Positions 53,232-62,421 of a stretch of DNA of 64,000 bases are shown piece after piece. This stretch comes from Haladaptatus litoreus (GTDB taxonomy: Archaea; Halobacteriota; Halobacteria; Halobacteriales; Haladaptataceae), in the NCBI RefSeq assembly GCF_900156425.1, contig NZ_FTNO01000003.1, positions 1 to 64,000 of the forward strand, read 5' to 3'. Made by a program: the position numbers and the translations under genes. The notes below the pieces were generated by a model. It worked only from the letters and a program-made list of their open reading frames with translations, was not told the DNA's origin and made no database searches. Within the stretch, counting starts at the first letter, position 1, and each line of letters begins with the position of its first letter.

Positions 53232-53662
53232 GGACTGTCCCTTGCCGACCAGCAGAACAGAAGATAGTAGTGTTGTAGCCCGTGAGGCTGTCATACTGGT
53301 ACCCGTAGAAGGTGGTCGTATCCAATGATGACTAGAGAACTGTCCAGTGTGCTACAACGAGTTTGAAGTGGACCGGTTGAGACCACTGGACTGTCCTCTG
53401 TGAATCAGCAGATAGACTGTCAGTGGGGGTGAGTCAATGGGACTGTCTATGAGGACAAGAGTGATTGTGGGAGGAGAAGGCGTCTTCTGGTAGTATATAG
53501 CTGAGTTACTCCCGAACTGTTGTGTGCTAGTAATGGACTGTCAGGGTAGCTGGTGTAGACTGTTTGTGATGTTGGAATTCACTTGAAAGACGGGGTGTTT
53601 CATGCCAAGCACCCTGTTTCAGCCAACCGACTGTCCTCCGTACGAATGCAGGCTGACTGTCC
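53232..53662 (+). repeat. Array of directly repeated (G)ACTGTC motifs with ~26-base periodicity
   Basis: ACTGTC occurs eight times and ACTGTT twice, all on the plus strand, with the C of CTGT at 53235, 53340, 53391, 53417, 53443, 53517, 53538, 53560, 53631 and 53657. A degenerate GCTGTC at 53288 fills one gap. Intervals are 53, 52, 51, 26, 26, 74, 21, 22, 71 and 26 bases, close to multiples of about 25. Chance would give about 0.1 copies of ACTGTC in this length. No gene overlaps. It lies between the TnpB element and a DUF7344/HalOD1 cluster and resembles iterons or a decayed tandem repeat. Confidence 0.6.
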
Positions 53663-53846
53663 ACTATTAGCACACCAGTGATTTTTCCCCATCGCTAGTC
53701 ATTCTCAAGTCGCTTCGAATAGTCACACTGAGAACATACCAGTACCCGTGGATAGTACAATACAGCGATGAAGTGCGTATCTGTCGAATATGGTCGGGAA
53801 AACAGTGTCTACCGGAATTTTTTCGTTTGACGCCTCAGCATCGACT

Positions 53847-54323
53847 ATGGCGGAGAACGAGCCACCTCCCGACGAGTGGGAGAACGATTCCAGTCAGTCC
53901 GCCGGGGAGAGTGCTGCCGAGCGTGATCTCGATATTGATGTTTCGGAAGTTGTCCTCGAGTTACAACCCGTCTTCGAGGCGATTGCCCATCCACGACGAC
54001 GCTACCTCGTCTACACCCTCGCCGAAGAGACAGAGTGGTCACTCGATGACCTTGCGACCAAACTCGCTGCCTGGGAGACCGATACTGCAGAGGCGAACAT
54101 CGCGACGCTCACGCGCCAGGAGATGTACACATCGCTCTATCACTCCCACGTCCCGAAACTCGTGGATTTGGATGTGATCGAGTTCGACGACAGTACCGAG
54201 ACGATCACGCCAGGCCCACATACCGTGCAGGTGTTGGCGGCGTTGGAGGGCGCAGGCGGCAGTCTCGACAATCGGCAAGAAACACACGCTCGCAGCGAGT
54301 TCGACCGGGAGGACACTCGGTAA
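53847..54323 (+). CDS. DUF7344 winged-helix protein
   Basis: About 158 residues from MAENEPPPDEWENDSSQ. An acidic leader precedes the core: LELQPVFEAIAHPRRRYLVY TLAEETEWSLDDLATKLAAW, then MYTSLYHSHVPKLVDLDVIE FDDSTETITPG. The RRRYLVYTL helix and HVPKL turn define the haloarchaeal DUF7344 family of predicted regulators. A start at 53790 would add an unconserved leader. Two HalOD1 genes follow on the same strand, a probable operon. Confidence 0.78.
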   Translation: MAENEPPPDEWENDSSQSAGESAAERDLDIDVSEVVLELQPVFEAIAHPRRRYLVYTLAEETEWSLDDLATKLAAWETDTAEANIATLTRQEMYTSLYHSHVPKLVDLDVIEFDDSTETITPGPHTVQVLAALEGAGGSLDNRQETHARSEFDREDTR

Positions 54324-54399
54324 CCCATGGCTACCCAAAGAGGTATCACTGCCTCGGAGATGATCCACCGATAGGACACTTTCACACGGAGGACGACAG

Positions 54400-54768
54400 A
54401 TGACCTCAAGTAATGATCACACTGATGATGGCATCAAACTTGCACCGGATGGAAACGAACCCGATGACCCCGACATGACGTTTGTGACACAGGCTCACTA
54501 CGACCGCGAGAGCCACCGCGATCTGACCACCGAAATCATCTTCGCGATCGCGGACGCCGCAGACGTTGCTCCCGTGGATCTCAAGGATCCCCCGTTATAC
54601 GAGTGTGTGGATATTGCTGCGATCGAAGACGGCTTCTTCGGCAAGGAAGTCGCCGGGCAGACCCGTGATAGTGAAGGGAGTGTTTCCTTCCGGTATAATC
54701 AATATCACGTCGAGGTTGCCAGTGATGGGTGGATTACGGTCTCTGAGCCGACTGCGGGCGGGGACTGA
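54400..54768 (+). CDS. HalOD1 output-domain protein (type A)
   Basis: 122 residues: TFVTQAHYDRESHRDLTTEI IFAIADAADVAPVDLKDPPL YECVDIAAIEDGFFGKEV, then GSVSFRYNQYHVEVASDGWI. It is a complete HalOD1 domain, paralogous to the gene at 41318, preceded by a 30-residue acidic leader. It lies 76 bases after the DUF7344 gene. Confidence 0.82.
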   Translation: MTSSNDHTDDGIKLAPDGNEPDDPDMTFVTQAHYDRESHRDLTTEIIFAIADAADVAPVDLKDPPLYECVDIAAIEDGFFGKEVAGQTRDSEGSVSFRYNQYHVEVASDGWITVSEPTAGGD

Positions 54769-55020
54769 CTGCCTTCTGTTGTATTGTTTGTGTTCGTGAG
54801 GGACGGATGTACGAGTGGCACGGAGTATCCTTCACTTCAATTGTGTTCGATTCCCAGCCAGAGCTTTATGTGACTGGCGCGTAAAGTTTTCGACGTAGAA
54901 GCAAGAACATACTGTGTATCTATTTCCACCCGGCGGAAACAAACCTTTCAGAAACAGTCTGGCTGTTTCACATGCCATGTGTGGGTGCATTCTATAGTTA
55001 GTACTTCTCGCACCCACACC

Positions 55021-55380
55021 ATGACCGAACACCCCCATTCCAACGACGAGCACAAGCAGACAGACGATGCGGCCTACCAGACAGAGTTTGATCCGATTAC
55101 AGACAGCGTTAGTGAAGAACTTGTCAGGGCAATTGCCACCCTCAATGATGCTGACCCCACTGAATTGGCGCTTCTGTGGGAGTTTGTTGACCCCGAAGCA
55201 CTTGATGCGCTCTTCGGACCACGGGCTGCAGGTAACCCGCGTGAGACGAATGGCCGGGTTTCGTTCACGTACGATGCGTACCACGTTCGAATCGATAGCA
55301 GCGGGCAGATTACGTTCCATCAGTCCGAGTCCGAGTCAGAGTCAGTCAGTGAGCGCTCACCCAGTGAAGCAGACGAGTAG
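55021..55380 (+). CDS. HalOD1 output-domain protein (type B)
   Basis: About 119 residues from ATG 55021 (MTEHPHSNDEHKQTDD). The HalOD1 part reads VSEELVRAIATLNDADPTEL ALLWEFVDPEALDALFGPRA, then GRVSFTYDAYHVRIDSSGQI. It is closest to the gene at 40224. The C-terminus has a Ser-Glu repeat (SESESESVSERS). The upstream in-frame ATG at 54979 lies in sequence without conservation. Confidence 0.82.
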   Translation: MTEHPHSNDEHKQTDDAAYQTEFDPITDSVSEELVRAIATLNDADPTELALLWEFVDPEALDALFGPRAAGNPRETNGRVSFTYDAYHVRIDSSGQITFHQSESESESVSERSPSEADE

Positions 55381-55556
55381 TGCGAAAGGGGGCATTCCTC
55401 GGAGTATACATCAATGCTACCGGGCAGAGGGTCGGAGACGGTCGCCAGTCGAAGCGAAGTAGAACTACGAAGGTTAGTATGATCTGCTAACTCACTACTG
55501 GCTCAAAATCTGATGCAAGAGGGATAGAATAGACTCACGCAGAACACTGCAACTCG

Positions 55557-55625
55557 GGAAAATCTTCCTCGTATCTACTGCTTATCGCGAGAACTACTTA
55601 AACGAGAATTCGGTCAGTGACTATC
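55557..55625. repeat. SprT downstream flank, direct repeat with 63111-63178
   Basis: AAAATCTTCCTCGTATCTAC followed by a TCGCGAGAACTACTTAAACG AGAATT block is shared with 63114-63170, differing at only a few bases. In both places it lies just beyond the 3' end of a minus-strand SprT-like copy, so it belongs to the dispersed unit rather than to the host sequence. Confidence 0.6.
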
Positions 55626-55639
55626 GCCCTCTTCGACGT

Positions 55640-55880
55640 GAATTGACCCACCGCACTCACTACAGCAGTACTGTTCGGGGTTACGTACCGTCTTCGAGCG
55701 TCGATACCGGGCACTCCGACCGCCACAGTCCTCGCACACCAGCCACTACTTTGGCACGGTGAAGCGCTCGCAGTGTTGCGAGGTATCGTGGGAATCGGGT
55801 GAACGTCACACCATGGTCAGCGTCGCCAAACTCGTGGTACTACCAGGTGTGGAGCAACTTACTAGCGCACTCAGAGTTCA
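55640..55880 (-). pseudogene. SprT-like C-terminal remnant
   Basis: The minus strand encodes YHEFGDADHGVTFTRFPRYL, then in shifted frames CEDCGG-like and NPEQYCCSECGGS-like zinc-ribbon words (GCGGTCGGAGTGCCCGG region). The HELIH segment is degraded, with a stop after W in HTW. Several indels; dead copy. Confidence 0.5.
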
Positions 55881-56066
55881 GTGGTAGATCACTAGCAAGA
55901 TATTATTTTCAGACAGAAGCTACGAATAGATCACTGCCAGTATAACTAACTATGGAAGTAGCGTACCCGAACTGCCGAGTAGCACTTCAAACGGGGATGA
56001 TCGGCATCAAAAGCTCGGCGCTCGGGACGGTGGCACTATTTCCAGATTGACGACCACCTCTCGAGT

Positions 56067-56290
56067 TCATTCGGTTTCGTGTGATTTCGTCGATAATTGA
56101 TAAGGACTGTCTCGTACCGAACAGAGGGCATACTTCGTAACGTCTGCTTGTCGTTGCGCTCGATGTGAAACCTCCCTGTCGATCGTTTCGACCGGCAAGT
56201 CAGAGAAATGTTCGGCGGCGACGTTCGTTGCGTGTTGCTCTGCTCGGTCGAGGAGGGCCGTCGGTGTCTCAGGTGTATCGTCGGTCACAA
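56067..56290 (-). pseudogene. SprT-like N-terminal remnant
   Basis: The minus frame reads TDDTPETPTALLDRAEQHAT NVAAEHFSDLPVETIDREVS HRAQRQADVTKYA and then leaves the family, before the metal-binding helix. It follows the zinc-ribbon gene and joins its 3' flank at about 56285. Confidence 0.6.
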
Positions 56291-56337
56291 CATTTAGAAA
56301 CTGTATCAGTATAAAGAGAATGGTGAGAAATATCGGA

Positions 56338-56523
56338 TTAACAACTGCCGAGATTCTGGAAGTCGCTCTGGTTACATTTTGAACAACAGGAAGGTTTCGA
56401 GATAAAGGTGGTACCGCATTCTTCGCATTCAAAAATATCACCGGTCGCCCGTACCTGCTGTTCTGTCTGCTGAGACGGGGTTTCTGAACTGAAGGCACCG
56501 CGTAACCAATGTAGTAGTCCCAT
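56338..56523 (-). CDS. Small zinc-ribbon protein (61 residues), copy 3 of 3
   Basis: MGLLHWLRGAFSSETPSQQT differs from copy 1 (8583) only in two N-terminal residues; the zinc knuckle FECEECGTTFISKPSCCSKC and the tail NQSDFQNLGSC are identical. The flanks match too, 200 bases upstream and about 60 downstream, in inverted orientation relative to the 8-kb copy. This copy and copy 1 are the product of a recent duplication. Confidence 0.7.
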   Translation of the reverse strand: MGLLHWLRGAFSSETPSQQTEQQVRATGDIFECEECGTTFISKPSCCSKCNQSDFQNLGSC

Positions 56524-56649
56524 AGCAATGCACAGACACTTTCTCTACATATATAGGATTTATCACAAAAATACCATAATGGCCGCCATCATTACTGTAT
56601 AGAATAATGTTAATGAAGTCAGCTTACCGGTTATGAGATGCCGCTGAAA

Positions 56650-57120
56650 CCCTCATAGTCGCACTTCTTAGGTTCGTCAATCTTCACCCCAAGGAGAAAG
56701 TCTCAAGCGTCCCGGGAAGTACTCGGCGGCGATATCGGCCGTGTGCTGTTATGTATCTCCCTCAGGTGTATCGTCGGTCGCAGTTTTCGCGCTTTCCGCC
56801 AGCGTTCGCTGGTCGGTGATCCCGAGAACGCTAACTGGCGTGTTATGGATAAAACAGGCTGAAGTGGTGGTTAGTTCGGCAGTTCTTTCCGTCCCGTTCG
56901 CACGCACGACCAGCACGGGAAGTCACCGAGGCCGTCACAGTCGCAGTCTGCTTGTTCGGCATCGTTGTCGTCTTCCGATGGGAAGGCGTCGAGCGTTCCC
57001 TCTTCAGTTGCGGTTTCGACGGCGGCTATGTGTTTGCAAAAGGCGTTGCGGTGGACGTGGTGAGGGCACGTCCAGGCCATCAGATCGTCGATCACGTCGT
57101 CAATATTGTATACGTGAGAT
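56650..57120 (-). pseudogene. SWIM-finger gene (N-terminus lost) followed by SprT N-terminal remnant
   Basis: The SWIM part (57120-56871) reads DLMAWTCPHHVHRNAFCKHI AAVETATEEGTLDAFPSEDD and DCDCDGLGDFPCWSCVRTGR to a proper stop, with CxC...CxH intact (Cys changed in PCWSC). Its first 60-80 residues are missing because the phosphate-transporter gene starts immediately upstream. The SprT part (56870-56650) reads TRQLAFSGITDQRTLAESAK, then TDDTPEGDT and AADIAAEYFPG-like words before decaying. Same order and flanks as 7945-8430. Confidence 0.6.
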
Positions 57121-57134
57121 CGGCTAAACCACGT

Positions 57135-58379
57135 TCACAACAAAAACGCAAATACCGGATAAGAGGCAACAACCGCTAGCGAGGGCGTCAACACCCACAT
57201 TGTAACGATACGTTTGGCCGCTGCCGAGTCGAACAGGCTCCGCTGATCGAGATCCGCCGGCCCTTCTGCACCAACGTCGGGCACGTCTGGCAGTTCCTCC
57301 GGCTTTTCCGCCGGTTCCTCGTGACGGGCAATATCGCCGATCGTTGGACTTGCAGGCATATCCTCAGCGCGGGAGGTGACCAACGCTCCTGTCGCGATCT
57401 CTAAATCCGGATTTTCACGTTCCGGCGTCGCAAACTCAATGAGGGTCGCTGCTCGGCTTGCCCGCCCCCATCCGAGTCCAATAATCGTCGACGTCGTGCT
57501 TACTGCGAGACTTGCCGGAATTCCGAAATAGGACAGAATCGTGATGACTGTGCCACCAACTATGGAGACGATCAGTGAGGCGAGAATTGGTAGCTCTGTA
57601 ATATCGTCTCCTACCGTCTCTAACGTGCGACGGGCGATGGTGAAACTGCCTAGGCCGAAGGCTACGACCGCAAGTAGGACACCCTGATTGACAGTGAGCG
57701 ACCCCCCTTCGCCGACGAGCGGGGCCACAGCGTTCGCCGCGTTTGACGCCCCTGCCGAAAACGCCATATAACACGCAATGACAACCACCGAGATTGATCC
57801 AAGGATGTCCTGTTGTGTCGCGTTCGGATTCAGGTAGGGTCGAGGAATCGCCCCAGAACGGTCGAGTTGGATGAAGTGGAGATCAAACTTTGTGAACGCG
57901 ACATAGCGATCCAGATATGGATAGATATAACGCCCAACCACAATTCCGATGCTAAGGCTGATCAACGGTGCGACGATCCATGCCGAAACGATAGTAAACA
58001 TCAGTGCCTGATTGAGTGTATTCGACGCGAGGCCCAGTCCAACGATGGCGCCGACGGCTGTCATTGAGGTTGAAGCTGGAACGCCGTAGAGATTCGAAAT
58101 AAGGAGTGATGCGCCGGTGAAGAACAAGACGGCGACGCTCGCAGCAGGCGTGAATTGAGTTGCTGGCACGATACTACTGCTCATCGTCGCGATGACATTT
58201 CGACCGACAGTCCATGCTCCAAGAAAGCCAAAACCAACGAATAGGGCTGCTGCGGTTGCCTTCCGAAGGAGACGCGAGCCGACTGCCGGACCGAACGCTA
58301 CACCCGTCGATGAGCCACCAATATTGAAGCCAACGAATACGGCGACGACTACACCGGCGACGGTTAGCACTGATACCAT
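57135..58379 (-). CDS. Inorganic phosphate transporter, PiT family
   Basis: 414 residues, about ten hydrophobic segments. The two PiT half-signatures are FVGFNIGGSSTGVAFGPAVG near the N-terminus, a variant of the GANDVANA motif, and FSAGASNAANAVAPLVGEGG in the middle. GVPASTSMTAVGAIVG and GIPASLAVSTTSTIIGLGWG loops match the family's Ser/Thr-rich repeats. A hydrophilic Glu-rich loop precedes the last helix. It imports phosphate, or sulfate in some homologues, with cations. Single gene; its 3' end abuts the SWIM remnant. Confidence 0.85.
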   Translation of the reverse strand: MVSVLTVAGVVVAVFVGFNIGGSSTGVAFGPAVGSRLLRKATAAALFVGFGFLGAWTVGRNVIATMSSSIVPATQFTPAASVAVLFFTGASLLISNLYGVPASTSMTAVGAIVGLGLASNTLNQALMFTIVSAWIVAPLISLSIGIVVGRYIYPYLDRYVAFTKFDLHFIQLDRSGAIPRPYLNPNATQQDILGSISVVVIACYMAFSAGASNAANAVAPLVGEGGSLTVNQGVLLAVVAFGLGSFTIARRTLETVGDDITELPILASLIVSIVGGTVITILSYFGIPASLAVSTTSTIIGLGWGRASRAATLIEFATPERENPDLEIATGALVTSRAEDMPASPTIGDIARHEEPAEKPEELPDVPDVGAEGPADLDQRSLFDSAAAKRIVTMWVLTPSLAVVASYPVFAFLL

Positions 58380-58819
58380 TGGTTTCTCTCTAAATCAACG
58401 TTGCTGAATCCTATATAAAATCCCTGAAGCCAGCTCCGAGATTGTACTGACTAGCCTGCAATTATTCGCTATCCTAAGCTTCAATTCTTCATTGTCCATA
58501 CCCTAGGGCTGTACATTTTGAGCGTGCGAGTACATATCCAATCTTCAGTATTTGTTTTCCATCTATCGACGAGAGTTTGCCCTGTCGGTCATGCATATAG
58601 TAGCGAGAATACCCTCCGGATTCTAGAGACGGGGAGGAATTGCGTTCGGTTAGCTGGGCAGTTGCGCGTAGTTCTCCCGACCGTCTGTTCTACGTGGTCG
58701 TCTCATCGATGTCGAGGGCGCGGGAGTCTTTGAGCAAGTACGGCCCTTTGTCGTTGCTATGACCACGACATCATGGAGTACATCGCCTATTAAGTCCGGT
58801 GAGTAGGCTTCATCAGTAA
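58380..58819. other. Intergenic stretch without a gene
   Basis: About 440 bases between PiT and the broken DHH gene. Short frames only; nothing with family features on either strand. Confidence 0.4.
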
Positions 58820-59809
58820 TCATTCAGGCTTTGTGAGTTCGCGGAATAGCCGATTCGTGATAAGTGAGGTTGCAATCTCAAGTATCTCATCATGGTCTTC
58901 GTCGTCTTTGAGAAGAGGAACACACCCACCAGCCATTTGACGATGTCCTCCTAAGCTTCCCATCGAACCAAACGTTTGGTCCAGTAATTCGCCGACGTGG
59001 GTAGCTGAGTCGGTTGATCGTGCGCTAAACTGAATTTCATCGTTGATAACACCAAACACAACTGCGATATGAATCCCCTGTAGGTTCAATAGAAAATCAG
59101 CTGCCTGCGGGAGCGCGTCTCGCTCGGTGGTCTCTCCAGCAAACGAGACCAAGGACGATTGCTGGATTTTGCGATTGTCAATTGCCTCACTCAATGCATC
59201 GATTGTCTCTGGCGTATACGGGACATTCAACAGGTTTGTAAAAAGGCCTTGATCAATAAATGGATGGAGATACTCTGCTGCAGCATATTCTTGTGCTGAT
59301 ACTTTACGTGTAAATCCGAGTGTATCGGAGCGAATCCCGATCAACAGTGCAGTTGCAAGATCACTTTCGGGGACGATCTAAAGGTCGTGTAGATATTCAA
59401 CTAAAATTGTCGCGGTCGAACCGACGTTCTCACGTCGGTCAATAACAGCGGCTGTTACCTGCGTTGCTGGATGATGATCGAGAACTATATCGATGCTAGC
59501 AGTCGATGGGACATCATTGTTCTCGCCAGGAACTGAATGATCGACGAATGACACCCTATCGTATTTCTCTAACAGTTCGTTTTCAAAGTTCACTAATGGA
59601 ATGTCAAGACGATCAACGAGGGCTCGATTTTGTTGGTGAGAAATGCCACCATTGTAAGTAATAGTGATTCGTTCTACTCCAGCGTACTCTCCAATTCGTT
59701 TGAGCGCAAGTGCACTCGCAAGGCAGTCAGGATCCGGGTTGTTGTGGCAAACGATGAGCAAGGATTCCTGATTCCGAAGATAGTCAACTACCTGCTGTAC
59801 ACGAGTCAC
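58820..59809 (-). pseudogene. DHH-family phosphoesterase (NrnA/RecJ-like) with one in-frame TAG
   Basis: The frame from ATG 59809 to the stop at 58820 gives one complete DHH-DHHA1 protein interrupted only by TAG at 59380-59378 (codon 144). Motif I is CHNNPDPDCLASALALKRIG, motif III is DHHPATQV, and DHHA1 has GSLGGHRQMAGGCVPLL. After the stop the same frame continues IVPESDLATALLIGIRSDTL without any shift. Such enzymes degrade oligoribonucleotides, pAp or cyclic dinucleotide products using Mn2+. The single nonsense codon suggests recent inactivation, a sequencing error or readthrough. Confidence 0.75.
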
Positions 59810-59942
59810 AACAAGTAATTCTTCGACTACTCAGGCATTAATCCATAGGCCAGTTGGATGTTGAGCACTAGCACAATAATCCGTTTCACCCGAACTCCTT
59901 GCCCAAAACACCTATCCGAGCGATTTGAGATAGCTATCCCTG

Positions 59943-60182
59943 ATGTCCGAAAAAATACTCCACGAAGAGAAAACCCCGCGAGAAGAAGTCGCTGATCGAT
60001 TGCAAGCAATTGCACACGAACTCCGAGAGGGCGGGGATGCCAACATCGATGTCGGCAACAAAACGGTGACCCTCTCACCAGCAGATTCTGTCGGGTATGA
60101 AATCGGCACGCGAGAATCGTCATCGGTACTTCGTGGGAGTCGCGAATCGGTGACAGTTAAACTGGACTGGAAACCCGAGTAA
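59943..60182 (+). CDS. Amphi-Trp domain protein
   Basis: 79 residues: KILHEEKTPREEVADRLQAI AHELREGGDANIDVGNKTVT LSPADSVGYEIGTRESSSVL, ending KLDWKPE. It matches the small amphi-Trp domain family found widely in haloarchaea, an alpha-beta module with a terminal Trp strand and unknown function. The YihY gene begins 57 bases downstream on the same strand. Confidence 0.8.
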   Translation: MSEKILHEEKTPREEVADRLQAIAHELREGGDANIDVGNKTVTLSPADSVGYEIGTRESSSVLRGSRESVTVKLDWKPE

Positions 60183-60238
60183 GAGCAGGATTGTGTATCG
60201 TCGGTAGAACCTTAGGATCAAACCCACGTTTATCGATT

Positions 60239-61285
60239 ATGTCTCCATCTGTTCAGAACGGTATCACAGTCGCTCGGTCAGTTCGAACCGAGATACAAGA
60301 AAAACAGGTAACGTTTCTCGCAGGGAGTATCGCGTACCATGCATTTATCTCTCTTCTACCTCTATTGCTTCTTGCATTTCTAGCGTTTGCAGCGATCGGC
60401 AACAACAACTTGCAAATGCAGGTGATCAGTTTCGCGAACTCCCTTTCTCCCGAGATTGGTGAGCTTGCTAAAACAACACTCAACAGTGAACAAGGACAAG
60501 CGAGCGCGTCGATTGTGGGGATTCTAACGCTCACGTGGGGAGCATTGAAGCTCTTTCGTGGGTTGGATACTGCGTTCTCCGAGATCTATGCAGCCGAAAT
60601 CGATGAATCCATCCTCGACCAGGTACGTGATGGTCTTATCGTCCTATTCGCGCTCGGAATTGCTGTTATCGCAACAATTGTTGCAGGCGCACTGCTTGCC
60701 CTCTTTCCCGCCGTTCCATTCATCGAATTGCTCAATCCGATCGTGTTGATCGTGGCACTCGTCATCGCATTCTTCCCGATGTATTATCTCTTTCCTGGCG
60801 TCGAAACCACCCCGCGTGAGGTTCTACCTGGAACAATATTTGCGGCAGTGGGATGGACAGCACTTCAGGGCTTGTTTCAGATTTACGTACACGTAGTTGG
60901 CTCAAGCGCTTCGGGTGTTCTCGGTGCAGTGCTTCTTTTGGTGACATGGCTCTATTTTAGTGGGTTAGTATTGCTCACTGGAGCAGTGCTAAATGCCGTC
61001 CTCGCACACCAAACGAAAACAGCAGACAAACAGACAGAAACACGACAACGATCACTCAACCGCGATGAAGCTGCTTGCTATGTTCGCCTTGTTCGTGAAC
61101 GAGTGTTCGGGCGGTATGAGCGAATGGAAGCGATAGAAGTACCAACCGGCGAGTCATTCTTGGATTCTATCACGGAACGACCTGCCACAGTCGAATTGAT
61201 TGAGGAGATATCGAAAGCGGACGGTGGCAAGCAGTACGAAATTCGAGTGCGGTGGAACGAGAACAGCGACGAGAATGAGGACTAA
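60239..61285 (+). CDS. YihY/BrkB family membrane protein
   Basis: 348 residues from ATG 60239 with six hydrophobic segments: TFLAGSIAYHAFISLLPLLL, IVGILTLTWGALKLFRGLDT, IVLFALGIAVIATIVAGALL, NPIVLIVALVIAFFPMYYLF, REVLPGTIFAAVGWTALQGL FQIYV and GVLGAVLLLVTWLYFSGLVL LTGAVLNAVL. This is the YihY (virulence factor BrkB, formerly RNase BN) fold; transport role suspected, not established. A soluble C-terminal part of 90 residues is haloarchaea-typical. It precedes the MscS-type gene by 47 bases. Confidence 0.87.
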   Translation: MSPSVQNGITVARSVRTEIQEKQVTFLAGSIAYHAFISLLPLLLLAFLAFAAIGNNNLQMQVISFANSLSPEIGELAKTTLNSEQGQASASIVGILTLTWGALKLFRGLDTAFSEIYAAEIDESILDQVRDGLIVLFALGIAVIATIVAGALLALFPAVPFIELLNPIVLIVALVIAFFPMYYLFPGVETTPREVLPGTIFAAVGWTALQGLFQIYVHVVGSSASGVLGAVLLLVTWLYFSGLVLLTGAVLNAVLAHQTKTADKQTETRQRSLNRDEAACYVRLVRERVFGRYERMEAIEVPTGESFLDSITERPATVELIEEISKADGGKQYEIRVRWNENSDENED

Positions 61286-61332
61286 TCTGGGAAAACGTTC
61301 ACAAAACGGTTCTTCGATTGTCGATTCGGACT

Positions 61333-62346
61333 ATGGTACTGAAATTAGTGTTGAATAGGGGTTCGATGATCCCACTGCAGGCAAGTAACACACTCTCAAC
61401 TTCGTCCATCGTCAGCAATTACCTTATTCCTGTAGCACTGTTCCTCGTCACACTCGTCGTGGTATACCTGATCGGACAGAGCATCCTCATCACACTGCTT
61501 GTCCGAGTGCTAAAAGAGCAGGGGCATGACCCAGCTGTTCGAAGTCTGGCCGAAAATGTGGCAGGAATACTCGTTTGGGTGCTCGCCATTGCCCTCGCGT
61601 TCACGGTCGCTGGCTTTGGTGGGGTCATTGCGGCGTTCGGTGTGTTTGCTGGTGCGATCGTACTTGCTATCGGTTTTGCCGCCCAAGAGTTGCTTGGTAA
61701 CTTCGTTGCTGGAATCTTTATTCTCAAAGACCACCCCTTCACAGTCGGTGATTGGATAGAATGGAGCGGTGGTGAGGGACAAGTCGAGGACATCGATTTG
61801 CGTGTGACACGAGTGCGGACGTTCGACAACGAGCTAATTACGGTTCCAAATGGTGACTTAGCGAATGATGCAGTGAAGAATCCGGTTGCCTATGATAAGC
61901 TCCGGCAGAAATTCGTTTTTGGAATCGGCTACGATGACGATATCGACCATGCAAAGGATGTGATTCTCGACGAGGCCCGACAGCACAATGAAATTCTTGC
62001 AGATCCAGCACCCGATATTTAGGTGACTGAACTCGCTGACTCGTATGTTGGATTGCAAACTCGATTCTGGATCGGTGAACCTGGCCGAGGAAACTTCACA
62101 CGGATTCGATCAAAGCTAGTACAAGCAGTGAAAGAGCGACTTGATGCCGAGGCAATCGACATGCCTTATCCGGTTCGAACGCTTGAAGGATCGATCGAAC
62201 TCTCGGAGTGGCGTGCGACGAACAGAGATCGCTTTTTGAACGGTAAAGGTGAGTGCAATCGGATGAGACACCATCCCTCGATAGGATATTTCCCGATCAA
62301 AGAAGGCGGAACGGGCAGCGAGATGCCAGCCTACTGTACCGCCTGA
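61333..62346 (+). pseudogene. MscS-type mechanosensitive channel with in-frame TAG
   Basis: From ATG 61333: three hydrophobic segments, the pore helix GGVIAAFGVFAGAIVLAIGF AAQELLGNFVAGIFIL and the beta-domain FTVGDWIEWSGGEGQVEDID LRVTRVRTFDNELITVPNGD are typical of small-conductance channels. TAG at 62020-62022 stops after DPAPDI. The frame continues unshifted with VTELADSYVGLQTRFWIGEP and RIRSKLVQAVKERLDAEAID MPYP. The tail after about 62250 is unrelated and runs into the PIN remnant. The truncated 229-residue product still contains the pore and most of the beta domain, so partial function is possible. Confidence 0.75.
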
Positions 62347-62421
62347 CAAAGCCGTGGTATTTCTCGTTGTCTGGGCCACTACACCGACAAAGATCCCAGT
62401 ATCTGCGATGTACGCTGTCAT
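62270..62421 (-). pseudogene. PIN-domain toxin remnant, frameshifted
   Basis: The gene starts MTAYIADTGIFV, the usual PIN first strand with its catalytic Asp, its ATG overlapping the upstream stop (ATGA). It then shifts frame to RCSGPDNEKYHGFVRRYSR and is lost near 62270, where it meets the MscS tail. Together with the winged-helix gene upstream it was a regulator/PIN pair of toxin-antitoxin type. Confidence 0.5.

Noticed and set aside
53232..53662. CRISPR array
   Set aside because: The repeated core is only 7-9 bases, spacings vary from 21 to 53 or more, and there are no cas genes in the window. It does not have 24-37-base repeats with unique spacers.
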